64,000 nucleotides of DNA from positions 186,001 through 250,000 of the forward strand of contig CP103804.1 of the NCBI GenBank assembly GCA_024919175.1. Reading direction: 5' to 3'. The DNA comes from Clostridioides difficile (lineage in GTDB: Bacteria > Bacillota > Clostridia > Peptostreptococcales > Peptostreptococcaceae). The position numbers and the translations under genes were made by a program. Positions 7,619 to 17,101 of this stretch are shown piece after piece. Under the pieces are notes generated by a model. It made no database searches. It was not told the origin of the DNA and saw only the letters and a program-made list of their open reading frames with translations. Position 1 is the stretch's first letter. Each line of letters starts with the position of its first letter.

Positions 7619-8287
7619 CTACCCTCTATAATATTTCATAACTTTAGGAATATAATTTTGTGTTTCTTTTGGCATCTTATACAAATCAGAAATTGATTCT
7701 ACTCCTCTGCTTTTCATTCTGCCAGGTCCTCCGTTATATGCCATCAATCCCATTTCTATGCTACCTCCAAACATATCTATATACTCCTTAATATGTCTAG
7801 TCCCAGCATCTATATTCTGTTCTATATTAAATGGGTCTGTTACACCCAAATCTCTGCAATTTTCTGGCATAAGCTGCATAAGCCCTTTTGCACCAGCAGA
7901 AGACACAGTATTTGGATTAAAATCTGATTCAACTTTAATTATTGCTTTTATTAGATTAGCATCTATATTATATTTTTTTGATGCTTGCTCTACAGCATTT
8001 TCGATTCTAGACTTTACGCTTTTATCCTTTGCATCCACTTCTATAAACTTACCAATCGTATTATTTGCTACATTATCAAGTTCATTAAATAAATTTTCAG
8101 AATCAGATAATAAATTGTATCCACTAGAAGTTTGTTGATTATTCTGTGACAATGCTTTCAATAAGGATATCATAATCATGTCAAATCCAGATGAATTATT
8201 GTATCCACAGTTACACTGACTTGTAGAATTACTGCCAGATAATTGTGTCAATGCTAATATATTAATTAGTGAACTTATTTCATTCAA
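7619..8287 (-). CDS. Lytic transglycosylase, SLT domain
   Basis: Peptidoglycan-cleaving enzyme of the soluble lytic transglycosylase family, probably opening the wall for the flagellar rod. Residues about 100-222 form the SLT domain: NLIKAIIKVESDFNPNTVS contains the catalytic Glu (IKVESDF), followed by GAKGLMQLMPENC and MAYNGGPGR, all canonical. The first 90 residues are low-complexity and Ser/Asn/Gln-rich with a CNCG element and no classical signal peptide, suggesting export through the flagellar system or an unconventional route. It begins only 38 bases after rmlB with no visible promoter of its own. Confidence 0.92.
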   Translation of the reverse strand: MNEISSLINILALTQLSGSNSTSQCNCGYNNSSGFDMIMISLLKALSQNNQQTSSGYNLLSDSENLFNELDNVANNTIGKFIEVDAKDKSVKSRIENAVEQASKKYNIDANLIKAIIKVESDFNPNTVSSAGAKGLMQLMPENCRDLGVTDPFNIEQNIDAGTRHIKEYIDMFGGSIEMGLMAYNGGPGRMKSRGVESISDLYKMPKETQNYIPKVMKYYRG

Positions 8288-8325
8288 TATAAGACTCCCC
8301 TTTCAAAATTTTTTAACCTTTAAAG

Positions 8326-9309
8326 TTAGACTGATAAAACAGCTTTCCACCAAGATTCATTTTCTATATACCATCTAACAGTTTCTTTTATGCCCAAATT
8401 AAAATCATATTTTGCCTTCCAGCCCAACTCATGCTCTATCTTAGATGCGTCAATAGCATATCTTAAATCATGACCTGGTCTATCATTTACATAAGATATT
8501 AAAGCCTCGGATTTACCTAAAATATTTAATATAGTTTTTACCACTTCTATATTACTTCTTTCGTTGTGACCACCTATATTATAGACTTCACCAATCTTAC
8601 CCTTATGTATTATTAAGTCTATAGCAGTGCAATGATCATATACATGTAACCAATCTCTTATATTCTCTCCATTCCCATATACTGGCAATTGTTTGTCTTC
8701 CAAGGCATTTAAAATCATAAGTGGTATCAATTTTTCAGGAAAATGATATGGACCATAATTATTTGAACATCTAGATATAGTTGTTGGTAGTCCGTATGTC
8801 CTATAGTAAGAATTCACTAATAAATCTGCTGCTGTTTTAGATGCTGAATAAGGGGAACTTGGATTAATAGACGATTTTTCTGTAAAAAATAAATCCTTTC
8901 TATTAATTGGTAAATCACCATAGACTTCATCTGTAGAAACCTGATGATATCTTTTTATTTCATATTTTCTGCATGCATCTAGAAGTACTTGTGTTCCTAT
9001 AATATTTGTTTGTATAAATAATTGTGGATTTTCAACTGACCTATCTACATGAGATTCAGCAGCAAAGTTAACAACTACATCAAACTTCTCCTCTTCAAAT
9101 AATTTATAAACATGTTCTCTATCTGAAATATCGCCTCTAACAAATTTATAATTTGGCTTATACTGTACTTCTTTTAATGTTTCCAAATTACCAGCATAAG
9201 TCAATAAATCTAGATTAACAATAGAATAATCTACATACTTATTAAGCATATAATGTACAAAATTACTTCCAATAAATCCTGCTCCTCCAGTTATTAGTAT
9301 TTTTTTCAT
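8326..9309 (-). CDS. rmlB: dTDP-glucose 4,6-dehydratase
   Basis: Second step of dTDP-L-rhamnose synthesis: dTDP-glucose to dTDP-4-keto-6-deoxyglucose with bound NAD. The 327-residue SDR fold shows the NAD motif TGGAGFIGSNF at residue 7, the STDEVYGDL segment with the Asp-Glu catalytic pair, and the YSASKTAADLL YxxxK motif; the RCSNNYGPYHFPEKLIPL stretch is typical of RmlB. It is last in the rmlD-A-C-B run and is followed directly by the flagellar transglycosylase gene. Confidence 0.96.
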   Translation of the reverse strand: MKKILITGGAGFIGSNFVHYMLNKYVDYSIVNLDLLTYAGNLETLKEVQYKPNYKFVRGDISDREHVYKLFEEEKFDVVVNFAAESHVDRSVENPQLFIQTNIIGTQVLLDACRKYEIKRYHQVSTDEVYGDLPINRKDLFFTEKSSINPSSPYSASKTAADLLVNSYYRTYGLPTTISRCSNNYGPYHFPEKLIPLMILNALEDKQLPVYGNGENIRDWLHVYDHCTAIDLIIHKGKIGEVYNIGGHNERSNIEVVKTILNILGKSEALISYVNDRPGHDLRYAIDASKIEHELGWKAKYDFNLGIKETVRWYIENESWWKAVLSV

Positions 9310-9347
9310 GTTTTTTCTCCTAAAATATTAATTCTTACAAATACTGA

Positions 9348-9905
9348 TTAAATTTCCATACAAATATCTTGAAAATTATTGTGTTTTTTGTCTTTAGATG
9401 ATAAAAATATCTCTTCAATTCCTTCTAAAGGCCACTCAATAGCTATCTGCTTATCATCCCATATAAAACCACTTTCAAATTCTGGATAATAATAATTTGT
9501 ACACTTATAATTAAATACTGCTTTCTCTGATAAAACTAAAAAACCATGTGCAAAACCTTCTGGAATATAAAATTGCTTTTTATTTTTATCAGACAGTATT
9601 ACCCCTTCCCATTTTCCAAAGGTTTGTGAATCTTTCCTTAAATCGACTGCAACATCAAATACTTCTCCCTCTGTAACTCTAACTAATTTTCCTTGAGGAT
9701 ATTTACTTTGAAAATGCATTCCCCTTAGGACACCTTTCCTTGAGCTAGATTCATTATCTTGAACAAAGCACATATCAAGCCCAAACTCCATAAAATCCTT
9801 TTTATTATAGCTCTCAAAAAAATATCCTCTATCATCATAAAATACGTTTGGTTCGACTATATATAGTCCATCTATTTTTGTCTTTATAAAATTAAATTTT
9901 CCCAT
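9348..9905 (-). CDS. rmlC: dTDP-4-dehydrorhamnose 3,5-epimerase
   Basis: Third step of dTDP-rhamnose synthesis, a cupin-fold epimerase. 185 residues, normal length. Visible landmarks are VFYDDRGYFFESYNKKDF, GVLRGMHFQSKYPQGKLVR with the catalytic His (GMHFQ), VAVDLRKDSQTFGKWEG and FYIPEGFAHGFLVLSE. The order rmlA then rmlC then rmlB, with gaps of 50 and 38 bases, marks one operon. Confidence 0.96.
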   Translation of the reverse strand: MGKFNFIKTKIDGLYIVEPNVFYDDRGYFFESYNKKDFMEFGLDMCFVQDNESSSRKGVLRGMHFQSKYPQGKLVRVTEGEVFDVAVDLRKDSQTFGKWEGVILSDKNKKQFYIPEGFAHGFLVLSEKAVFNYKCTNYYYPEFESGFIWDDKQIAIEWPLEGIEEIFLSSKDKKHNNFQDICMEI

Positions 9906-9955
9906 TACAATAAACTCCCTTAGTAAATAAAATTTATAGTAAATTTTATATCATA

Positions 9956-10825
9956 TTACATGTCTTCATTGGCTAAATTTAATAGATACTGGCCATACTC
10001 AGTTTTTATCAGTGGATTTGCTAGTTCAATTAACTTCTCTCTACTTATATATCCTTTTGTATATGCAATTTCTTCTAAACATGCTATGTACAATCCCTGT
10101 CTTGTCTGAACTACTTCTACATAATTAGAAGCATCTAAAAGCCCTTTATGTGTACCAGTATCCAACCAAGCCATACCTCTTCCTAAAAGTTCCACTTTAA
10201 GTTTTCCTCGTTTTAAATATTCATTGTTTATAGAAGTTATTTCTAATTCACCTCTATCTGATGGCTCAACAAGCTTTGCTATCTCTACAACATCACTATC
10301 ATAAAAATATAATCCTGGTATAGCATAATTGGACTTAGGAACTTTAGGTTTTTCTTCTATTGATAATACATTAAAATCTTTATCAAATTCTACAACTCCA
10401 AATGCATTTGGATTACTTACATGATATCCAAATATAGTTGCTCCTTTTCTTTTTACTGCATTTTCTAGTCTTTCACTAAACCCATATCCATAAAATATAT
10501 TATCACCTAATACAAGTGCCACACTATCATTACCTATAAAGTTTTCTCCTATTATAAATGCTTCTGCAATCCCATTTGGTTTTTCTTGAATTTCATATGT
10601 TATTTTAAGCCCTAATGAACTCCCATCTCCAAACAATTCTTCAAATGCTATTATATCCCTTGGTGTAGATATTATAAGTATATCTTGTATACCTGCCAAC
10701 ATTAGAACTGACATAGGATAATATATCATTGGTTTATCATATATTGGAAGTGTTTGTTTTGATATACATTTTGTTATAGGATATAGCCTTGTTCCAGACC
10801 CTCCTGCTAAAATAATTCCTTTCAT
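9956..10825 (-). CDS. rmlA: Glucose-1-phosphate thymidylyltransferase
   Basis: First step of the pathway: dTTP plus glucose-1-phosphate gives dTDP-glucose. 289 residues. The nucleotidyltransferase signature GIILAGGSGTRLYPITKCISKQTLPIYDKPMIYYP starts at residue 3; LGDNIFYG, EEKPKVPKSNYAIPGLYFYD and GRGMAWLDTGTHKGLLDAS are further RmlA marks. It starts 109 bases after rmlD with no terminator between them. Confidence 0.96.
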   Translation of the reverse strand: MKGIILAGGSGTRLYPITKCISKQTLPIYDKPMIYYPMSVLMLAGIQDILIISTPRDIIAFEELFGDGSSLGLKITYEIQEKPNGIAEAFIIGENFIGNDSVALVLGDNIFYGYGFSERLENAVKRKGATIFGYHVSNPNAFGVVEFDKDFNVLSIEEKPKVPKSNYAIPGLYFYDSDVVEIAKLVEPSDRGELEITSINNEYLKRGKLKVELLGRGMAWLDTGTHKGLLDASNYVEVVQTRQGLYIACLEEIAYTKGYISREKLIELANPLIKTEYGQYLLNLANEDM

Positions 10826-10934
10826 TTTTATTCCATCCTTAAGTTTGTTTTTGTCATATTATGATTATCGGATAAATAAAAGAAATATTTATATTTTTTA
10901 TAATATCTTATTTCCTTTTCTAAAAACTGTGCAT

Positions 10935-11807
10935 TTACTTTTCACTTCTATCATATTTGTTTAAATATTCTTCAATGGACTCTTCCCACTTCCTAAATAA
11001 ATTTAATCCAATTAATTTCAACATAAAATTATCTAATACAGAATATAGTGGTCTTTGAGCCTTACATTTAAAATCTTTACTTTTAATTGGATTCACTTTT
11101 ATATCTATATTTTTTAATTCAAATATCTTTTTAGCAAAATCATACCAACTACACTCACCTTCACATGTAGCATGATAAACTCCGTAATATTCTGTTTCCA
11201 TAATCTTTATTATAACCCTTGCTAAGTCTACTGTACTTGTTGGACTTCCAAATTGGTCATCCACTATATTAACTTCTTTATTTTCTGAAGAAAGTTTTAT
11301 CATAGTCTTTACAAAATTATTTCCATTGCCATATAACCATGCCGTTCTCAGTATAAAATACTTATGTGAGAATTGCTCTACAAATTTTTCTCCCATAAGT
11401 TTGCTATTCCCATAGACAGAATTAGGTTCAGTTTTATTATCTTCTCTATATGGATGTTTAGAAATACCATTAAATACATAATCAGTTGATATGTGAACAA
11501 GTTTAGCACTTACTTTTTCTGATGCTATTGCTAAATTTCTAGCTCCTAAAGCATTTATTTTATACGCAGTTTCTATATTATCTTCACATTCATCAACCTT
11601 TGTATATGCTGCACAGTTTATAATTACATCAGGTTTATTATATACTATAAAACTATCTACATTAGTTTGATTAGATATATCTAAATCATCTCTTGTTGTA
11701 GGTAATACATCATATTTTGGTTGTTTTATACTTTGATTAATTGATTCTAATTGATTGACCAATTCTCTCCCTAATTGACCATTTGACCCTGTTATTAATA
11801 TTTTCAT
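10935..11807 (-). CDS. rmlD: dTDP-4-dehydrorhamnose reductase
   Basis: Last step, NADPH reduction to dTDP-L-rhamnose. With the ATG at 11807 the protein is 290 residues and begins MKILITGSNGQLGRELV, the family's usual N-terminus with the GxxGxxG motif; a TTG further upstream would add ten unlikely residues. HISTDYVFNG and YGNSKLMGEKF (YxxxK) are the catalytic elements. A GGAGGG site lies 11 bases before the ATG. It is the first gene of the rml operon and has an extended -10 promoter about 50 bases upstream. Confidence 0.95.
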   Translation of the reverse strand: MKILITGSNGQLGRELVNQLESINQSIKQPKYDVLPTTRDDLDISNQTNVDSFIVYNKPDVIINCAAYTKVDECEDNIETAYKINALGARNLAIASEKVSAKLVHISTDYVFNGISKHPYREDNKTEPNSVYGNSKLMGEKFVEQFSHKYFILRTAWLYGNGNNFVKTMIKLSSENKEVNIVDDQFGSPTSTVDLARVIIKIMETEYYGVYHATCEGECSWYDFAKKIFELKNIDIKVNPIKSKDFKCKAQRPLYSVLDNFMLKLIGLNLFRKWEESIEEYLNKYDRSEK

Positions 11808-11853
11808 TGACTGTTTTACCCTCCAATAAATATTCAACTCTATTTAATAATTA

Positions 11854-11862
11854 ATTATAACA
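11854..11862 (-). promoter_or_regulatory. Extended -10 promoter of the rml operon
   Basis: Minus-strand TGTTATAAT, a perfect TATAAT with the TGn extension. The -35 region is weak. The predicted start is about 40 bases before the rmlD ATG. It lies just downstream of the purL terminator, so the rml operon is transcribed on its own and possibly runs on into the flagellar transglycosylase, yaaR-like and fliN-like genes. Confidence 0.6.
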
Positions 11863-11904
11863 TAACTTATATTTTGACTTAGGTAGAATATATTATTTTC
11901 ATTA

Positions 11905-11960
11905 AATAAAAAAAGAGATGTAACATTAAATGATTATCATCACATTATTACATCCCTCTA
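11905..11960 (-). terminator. Intrinsic terminator of the purine operon
   Basis: Minus-strand AGAGGGATGTAA (from 11960) pairs with TTACATCTCT (ending near 11914) across a loop of about 24 bases, followed by a run of seven T. It lies 50 bases after the purL stop. Confidence 0.8.
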
Positions 11961-12009
11961 AATCTAAATATATAAAATATATTGTAATTTTATATTAATT
12001 ATTCAAATC

Positions 12010-15000
12010 CTATCTAAAATACTTAACTCCAGATTCAAATATTTTTTGGTCTTTTTCACCTATGATATTCTTAAATACTTCCTCGCCAATTCTCTCAGAA
12101 TGTCCCATTTTACCAAACACTCTACCATCAGCACTAGTTATACCTTCAACCGCATAGAATGAACCATTTGGATTAAACTCAATATCATAAGTAGCTTCAT
12201 TATTAAAGTCAACATACTGAGTTGCCACTTGTCCATTAGCAATTAATTCTCTCATAACATCTTCACTAGCAACAAATTTACCTTCTCCATGAGAAATTGC
12301 TATATTGTGAATATCTCCAACATTAGTTTGAGCTAACCAAGGAGATTTATTAGATGAAATTCTAGTTCTAGCAATCTTAGCTTGATGACGACCAATATTA
12401 TTGTAAGTAAGTGTTGGTGCACTTTCACTTGGAACTCTTATTTCTCCATATGGAACTAAACCTAATTTAATTAATACTTGGAATCCATTACATATACCTA
12501 ACATTAAACCATCTTTTTGAGTTAAAAACTCATTTATAGCTTCTTGAACTCTAGGGTTTCTAAATACAGTAGCTATAAATTTACCAGAACCATCTGGCTC
12601 ATCACCAGCACTAAATCCACCTGGTAACATTATTATTTGAGAAGATTTTATTTCATTCACTATTGTATCTATAGAATCTTCTATATCTTTATAAGTTAAA
12701 TTCTTAAATACTCTTATATTTGCATTAGCTCCTGCTCTTTCGAATGCTCTTGCAGAATCATATTCACAGTTTGTTCCAGGGAATGCTGGTATAAATACTC
12801 TTGGAGTAGCTATACTTAATGATGATTTTTTAGCTTCCCCTTGTGATATATAGCTTATAGTCTCTATCTTTGATTTTACTTCTTCTGCTTTAGTTGGAAA
12901 TATAGGCTCTAAAGTACTGCAATGTGCTTTATATAATTCGTCTAATGAAAGTTCTTCACCTTTAATGAATATACTAGCATCTTTAACTGTACTTCCAAGA
13001 ACTATGTAATTATATCCATCTAACATACTTAAATCATCATTTGCTAATTCAAGTACTATATTTCCATAACTAGCTTCAAATAATTTATCATCTTTGCATG
13101 CTTTTTCAGCTTCTTCATTAAACTTAAATCCTATTTTATTACCAAAAGCCATTTTACTTATTGCTTCACCCACACCTGCAAATCCTAATGCATATGTTGA
13201 TAAAACTTTATTTCCATGTATAAGTTCTCTTACTTTATCTAAATTTTTCTTTAGTTCTTCAAAGTCTATAACATCATTTTCTGCTTTATTTACACATAAC
13301 ATCACTACTTTTGAACCTGCTTTTTTAAATTCTGGAGACACTACTTTTCTAGCATCTACTGTATCAACAGCAAATGAAACTAATGTTGGTGGAACTTCAA
13401 TATCTTTGAATGTACCAGACATACTGTCTTTTCCACCTATAGCAGGTATCTCGAACTTACTTTGTGCATAAAATGCTCCTAAAAGTGCTGAGAATGGTTT
13501 ACCCCATTTTTCTGGATTGTTACCAAGCTTTTCAAAGTACTCTTGGAATGTAAGTCTTGTTGTACTGTAATTTCCTCCAATAGCAACCAATTTACATACA
13601 GATTCTACTACTGCATATAAAGCTCCATGGAATGGACTCCATTTTCCTACTTTTGGATTATATCCATAAGTCATTATTGTAGAAGTATTAGTTTCTCCAC
13701 CAAGAACTGGTATCTTAGCAACCATACCTTGAGTTGGAGTAGCTTGATACTTTCCACCAAATGGCATAAGTACTGTATTTCCACCAATTGTATTATCAAA
13801 CATCTCTACTAATCCTTTTTGAGAACAAACGTTAAGGTCTGATAATACTTTTGTAAACTTATCTTTCATACTTGCAGAGTTAACATCTTTTACGATTTCA
13901 TTAGAAGCAAAGAATGTATTTTCTTCATCTACTTTAGCAACATGAACATCAGTAGTTTGTTTTACTCCGTTTGTATCTAAAAATTCTCTATTTATATCAA
14001 CAATTGCCTTTCCATTCCAGAACATTCTTAAATATCCTGTGTCAGTTACTGTAGCTACATGTGTAGCTTCTAAGTTTTCTTCTACAGCTAATTGTATAAA
14101 TTTATCCTTATTTTCTTTTTTTATAGCTACTGCCATACGTTCTTGTGACTCTGATATTGAAAGCTCTGTTCCATCAAGTCCATCGTATTTTTTAGGAACT
14201 AAATCTAAGTTTATATCTAAACTATCAGCAATCTCACCTATAGCAACACAAACTCCACCTGCTCCAAAGTCATTACATCTTTTTATCATTTGAGCAACTT
14301 CTTTATTTCTAAAGAATCTTTGTATTTTTCTTTCGTTAGGAGCATCACCTTTTTGAACTTCTGCACTACAAGTTAATATTGATTCTTCACTATGTTCTTT
14401 AGATGAACCAGTTGCACCTCCACAGCCATCTCTTCCTGTTTTTCCTCCAAGAAGAACTATTACATCTCCTGCTTCAGGTCTTTCTCTTACTACATTTTCT
14501 TTTGGTGCTGCTGCTATAACTGCACCTATTTCCATTCTCTTTGCAACAAAGTTTTCGTCATATACTTCTGCAACTTGTCCAGTTGTAAGACCTATTTGGT
14601 TACCATATGAACTATATCCATGAGCTGCTTCTGTAGTTATTTTTCTTTGCATAAGTTTTCCAGGTAAAGTGTCTTCTAAAGTTGTTCTTGGGTCAGCACT
14701 TCCTGTAACACGCATTGCTTGATAAACATAACTTCTTCCTGATAATGGGTCTCTTATAGCTCCACCTAAACAAGTAGCTGCTCCACCAAATGGCTCTATT
14801 TCAGTTGGATGGTTATGAGTTTCATTTTTAAACATTACTAAATATTTTTCCATTTTGCCATCAACTTCAACATCCACATTTATACTACATGCATTTATTT
14901 CTTCACTTTCGTCTAGGTCATTTAGTTTTCCATTTTTCTTTAATTCTTTTACTGCAACTGTAGCTATATCCATTAAGCATATATCTTTATGTCTGTTAAC

Positions 15001-15816
15001 ATATACATTGTCTCTTGAGTTAAGATACATTTGATACGCTTCTTTTACTATATCATTAAACTTACCATCTTCTATTTTTACATTTTCTATTTCAGTCATA
15101 AAAGTAGTATGTCTACAATGATCAGACCAATAAGTATCTAGAACTTTTATTTCTGTTATAGTTGGATTTCTTTTTTCTGTATCTTTAAAGTATTTTTGAA
15201 CATGTTGTAAGTCTCCTAAAGTCATTGCTAATCCTTTGTCACTTACAAATGCTTTTAATCCATCTTCATTTAAATCTATAAATCCATCTAATATTTCAAC
15301 TGCTGTTGGTATCTCAGTTTCCATTTTTAATGTTTCTGGCTTTTCTAAAGATGCTTCTCTACTATCCACTGGATTTATACAGTAATCTTTTATTTTGCTA
15401 CATTCTTCATCAGTTATTTTACCTGATAATATATAAACCTTTGCTGTATTAATAGCAGGTCTTATACCTTGATTTACTATTTGGACACATTGAGCTGCCC
15501 AGTCACCCCTTTGGTCATATTGACCAGGTAGGAATTCTATTGCAAATACTCTTTCTCCATTTAATTCTGGTATTTCCTCATAGTATACTACATCTAAATT
15601 TGGTTCAGAAAATATTGTCTTTGCTGCATTTTCATAAACATCTTCTGATATACCTTCTACATCATATCTATTTAATATTCTTAAATCTTCTATGCTACTT
15701 ATGTGTAAGCTTTCTACCAAGTCTTTTTTTAAAGCTTTAGCCTCAAGGTCAAAACCTTCTCTTTTTTCAACTAGTACTCTTCTAACCATTGAGTCTTTAT
15801 TTCCAGTATTCAACAT
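12010..15816 (-). CDS. purL: Phosphoribosylformylglycinamidine synthase, single-chain
   Basis: Fourth step of IMP synthesis: FGAR, Gln and ATP to FGAM. At 1268 residues it is the fused large form, with an N-terminal PurS-like part, two AIRS halves and a C-terminal class I glutaminase. Visible marks: DTYWSDHCRHTTF, NETHNHPTEIEPFGGAATC, GGKTGRDGCGGATGSS, and in the glutaminase MLGICNGFQ with Cys1109 and the His in ISHGEGKF near residue 1176. The ATG has a GGAGGATAAGG site. It is the last gene of purECFMNHDL and lies 24 bases after purD. Confidence 0.98.
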   Translation of the reverse strand: MLNTGNKDSMVRRVLVEKREGFDLEAKALKKDLVESLHISSIEDLRILNRYDVEGISEDVYENAAKTIFSEPNLDVVYYEEIPELNGERVFAIEFLPGQYDQRGDWAAQCVQIVNQGIRPAINTAKVYILSGKITDEECSKIKDYCINPVDSREASLEKPETLKMETEIPTAVEILDGFIDLNEDGLKAFVSDKGLAMTLGDLQHVQKYFKDTEKRNPTITEIKVLDTYWSDHCRHTTFMTEIENVKIEDGKFNDIVKEAYQMYLNSRDNVYVNRHKDICLMDIATVAVKELKKNGKLNDLDESEEINACSINVDVEVDGKMEKYLVMFKNETHNHPTEIEPFGGAATCLGGAIRDPLSGRSYVYQAMRVTGSADPRTTLEDTLPGKLMQRKITTEAAHGYSSYGNQIGLTTGQVAEVYDENFVAKRMEIGAVIAAAPKENVVRERPEAGDVIVLLGGKTGRDGCGGATGSSKEHSEESILTCSAEVQKGDAPNERKIQRFFRNKEVAQMIKRCNDFGAGGVCVAIGEIADSLDINLDLVPKKYDGLDGTELSISESQERMAVAIKKENKDKFIQLAVEENLEATHVATVTDTGYLRMFWNGKAIVDINREFLDTNGVKQTTDVHVAKVDEENTFFASNEIVKDVNSASMKDKFTKVLSDLNVCSQKGLVEMFDNTIGGNTVLMPFGGKYQATPTQGMVAKIPVLGGETNTSTIMTYGYNPKVGKWSPFHGALYAVVESVCKLVAIGGNYSTTRLTFQEYFEKLGNNPEKWGKPFSALLGAFYAQSKFEIPAIGGKDSMSGTFKDIEVPPTLVSFAVDTVDARKVVSPEFKKAGSKVVMLCVNKAENDVIDFEELKKNLDKVRELIHGNKVLSTYALGFAGVGEAISKMAFGNKIGFKFNEEAEKACKDDKLFEASYGNIVLELANDDLSMLDGYNYIVLGSTVKDASIFIKGEELSLDELYKAHCSTLEPIFPTKAEEVKSKIETISYISQGEAKKSSLSIATPRVFIPAFPGTNCEYDSARAFERAGANANIRVFKNLTYKDIEDSIDTIVNEIKSSQIIMLPGGFSAGDEPDGSGKFIATVFRNPRVQEAINEFLTQKDGLMLGICNGFQVLIKLGLVPYGEIRVPSESAPTLTYNNIGRHQAKIARTRISSNKSPWLAQTNVGDIHNIAISHGEGKFVASEDVMRELIANGQVATQYVDFNNEATYDIEFNPNGSFYAVEGITSADGRVFGKMGHSERIGEEVFKNIIGEKDQKIFESGVKYFR

Positions 15817-15840
15817 ACCTTATCCTCCATTTTAGAAAAA

Positions 15841-17091
15841 TTATCTACCTATGTCCGTTCTATAGTGCATTCCTTCAAAGTTTATTTTCTTTATATTCTC
15901 ATAAACTTTTTCTGCTGCATCTTTAACTGTAGCTGATTTTGTAGTTATACCAATTACTCTTCCTCCATTAGTAACTAAATTGCCATCAAGCATCTTAGTA
16001 CCACTGTGGAATACTACTATATCATCATCTAAATTTTCAAGACCAGTTATAACTTTTCCTTTTTCATAACTGTCTGGATACCCTCCTGATGTAAGCATAA
16101 CACATACAGCTTCATCATCACTATAATTTATTTCTATATCTTTTAACTTATTGTCAAGTATAGCTTCCATTATTTCATGTAAATCTGTTTCTAATCTAAA
16201 TAAAACAGATTGTGTTTCAGGGTCTCCAAATCTTACATTGTATTCAAGTACTTTCTCTCCATCATCAGTTATCATAAGACCAACAAATAAAATACCTTTA
16301 AAGTTAAGTCCATCTTTTTTGAATCCTTCTAATGTTTTTTCTAGTACTGTTTCTTTCACTTTATTTGCTAATTCTTCTGTATAGATTTCACTAGGTGAAA
16401 AAGTTCCCATTCCACCTGTGTTTGGTCCTTGTTCATAATTGTTTACCTTTTTGTGGTCTTTTGCACTTGCCATAGGAACTATCGTATCATTGTCTACAAA
16501 TGCCAAGATAGAAGTTTCTATACCTTTTAAAAATTCTTCAATTACTATTTTATCTCCAGCAGTTCCAAATTTCTTATCTGACATCATTTCTTTTAAAGTC
16601 GCTATAGCATCTTCTCTATTTTCAGGTATTACAACACCTTTCCCAGCAGCTAATCCGTCCGCTTTTATTACCACTGGATACCCAAAGCTATCTATTTCTA
16701 ATATAGCTTCTTCTAAGTTTGTATATTCTTTATATTTTGCAGTAGGTATATTATGTTTTATCATAAAATCTTTTGAAAAAGCTTTACTTCCTTCAAGTTG
16801 AGCACATTTCTTGTTAGGTCCAAATACTCTTAATCCTTCTTTTTCAAATTCATCTACTATTCCCATAACTAGTGGTACTTCTGGACCTATTATTGTTAGA
16901 CCTATTTTATTTTCTTTGGCAAACTTTAAAAGTCCTTCTACATCAGTATCACCTATATTTACACATTCTGCTACATTTGCAATCCCTGCATTACCTGGTG
17001 CACAATAAACTTTTTCTATATTTTTTTCATTGCTTAATTTCCAGCATATAGCATGTTCTCTTCCGCCACCGCCTACAACCAATATCTTCAT
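15841..17091 (-). CDS. purD: Phosphoribosylamine-glycine ligase
   Basis: Second step of IMP synthesis: phosphoribosylamine, Gly and ATP to GAR. 416 residues with an ATP-grasp fold. It begins MKILVVGGGGREHAICWKL, and has GPNKKCAQLEGSKAFSK, the ATP-binding stretch YPVVIKADGLAAGKGVVI, and NVRFGDPETQ, all diagnostic. The gap to purH is 10 bases. Confidence 0.98.
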   Translation of the reverse strand: MKILVVGGGGREHAICWKLSNEKNIEKVYCAPGNAGIANVAECVNIGDTDVEGLLKFAKENKIGLTIIGPEVPLVMGIVDEFEKEGLRVFGPNKKCAQLEGSKAFSKDFMIKHNIPTAKYKEYTNLEEAILEIDSFGYPVVIKADGLAAGKGVVIPENREDAIATLKEMMSDKKFGTAGDKIVIEEFLKGIETSILAFVDNDTIVPMASAKDHKKVNNYEQGPNTGGMGTFSPSEIYTEELANKVKETVLEKTLEGFKKDGLNFKGILFVGLMITDDGEKVLEYNVRFGDPETQSVLFRLETDLHEIMEAILDNKLKDIEINYSDDEAVCVMLTSGGYPDSYEKGKVITGLENLDDDIVVFHSGTKMLDGNLVTNGGRVIGITTKSATVKDAAEKVYENIKKINFEGMHYRTDIGR

Positions 17092-17101
17092 AATATCCTC
17101 C

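Noticed and set aside
14039..14293. Plus-strand open frames inside purL, purD and purH
   Set aside because: They lie opposite conserved purine genes and show no domain, start site or codon pattern of their own.
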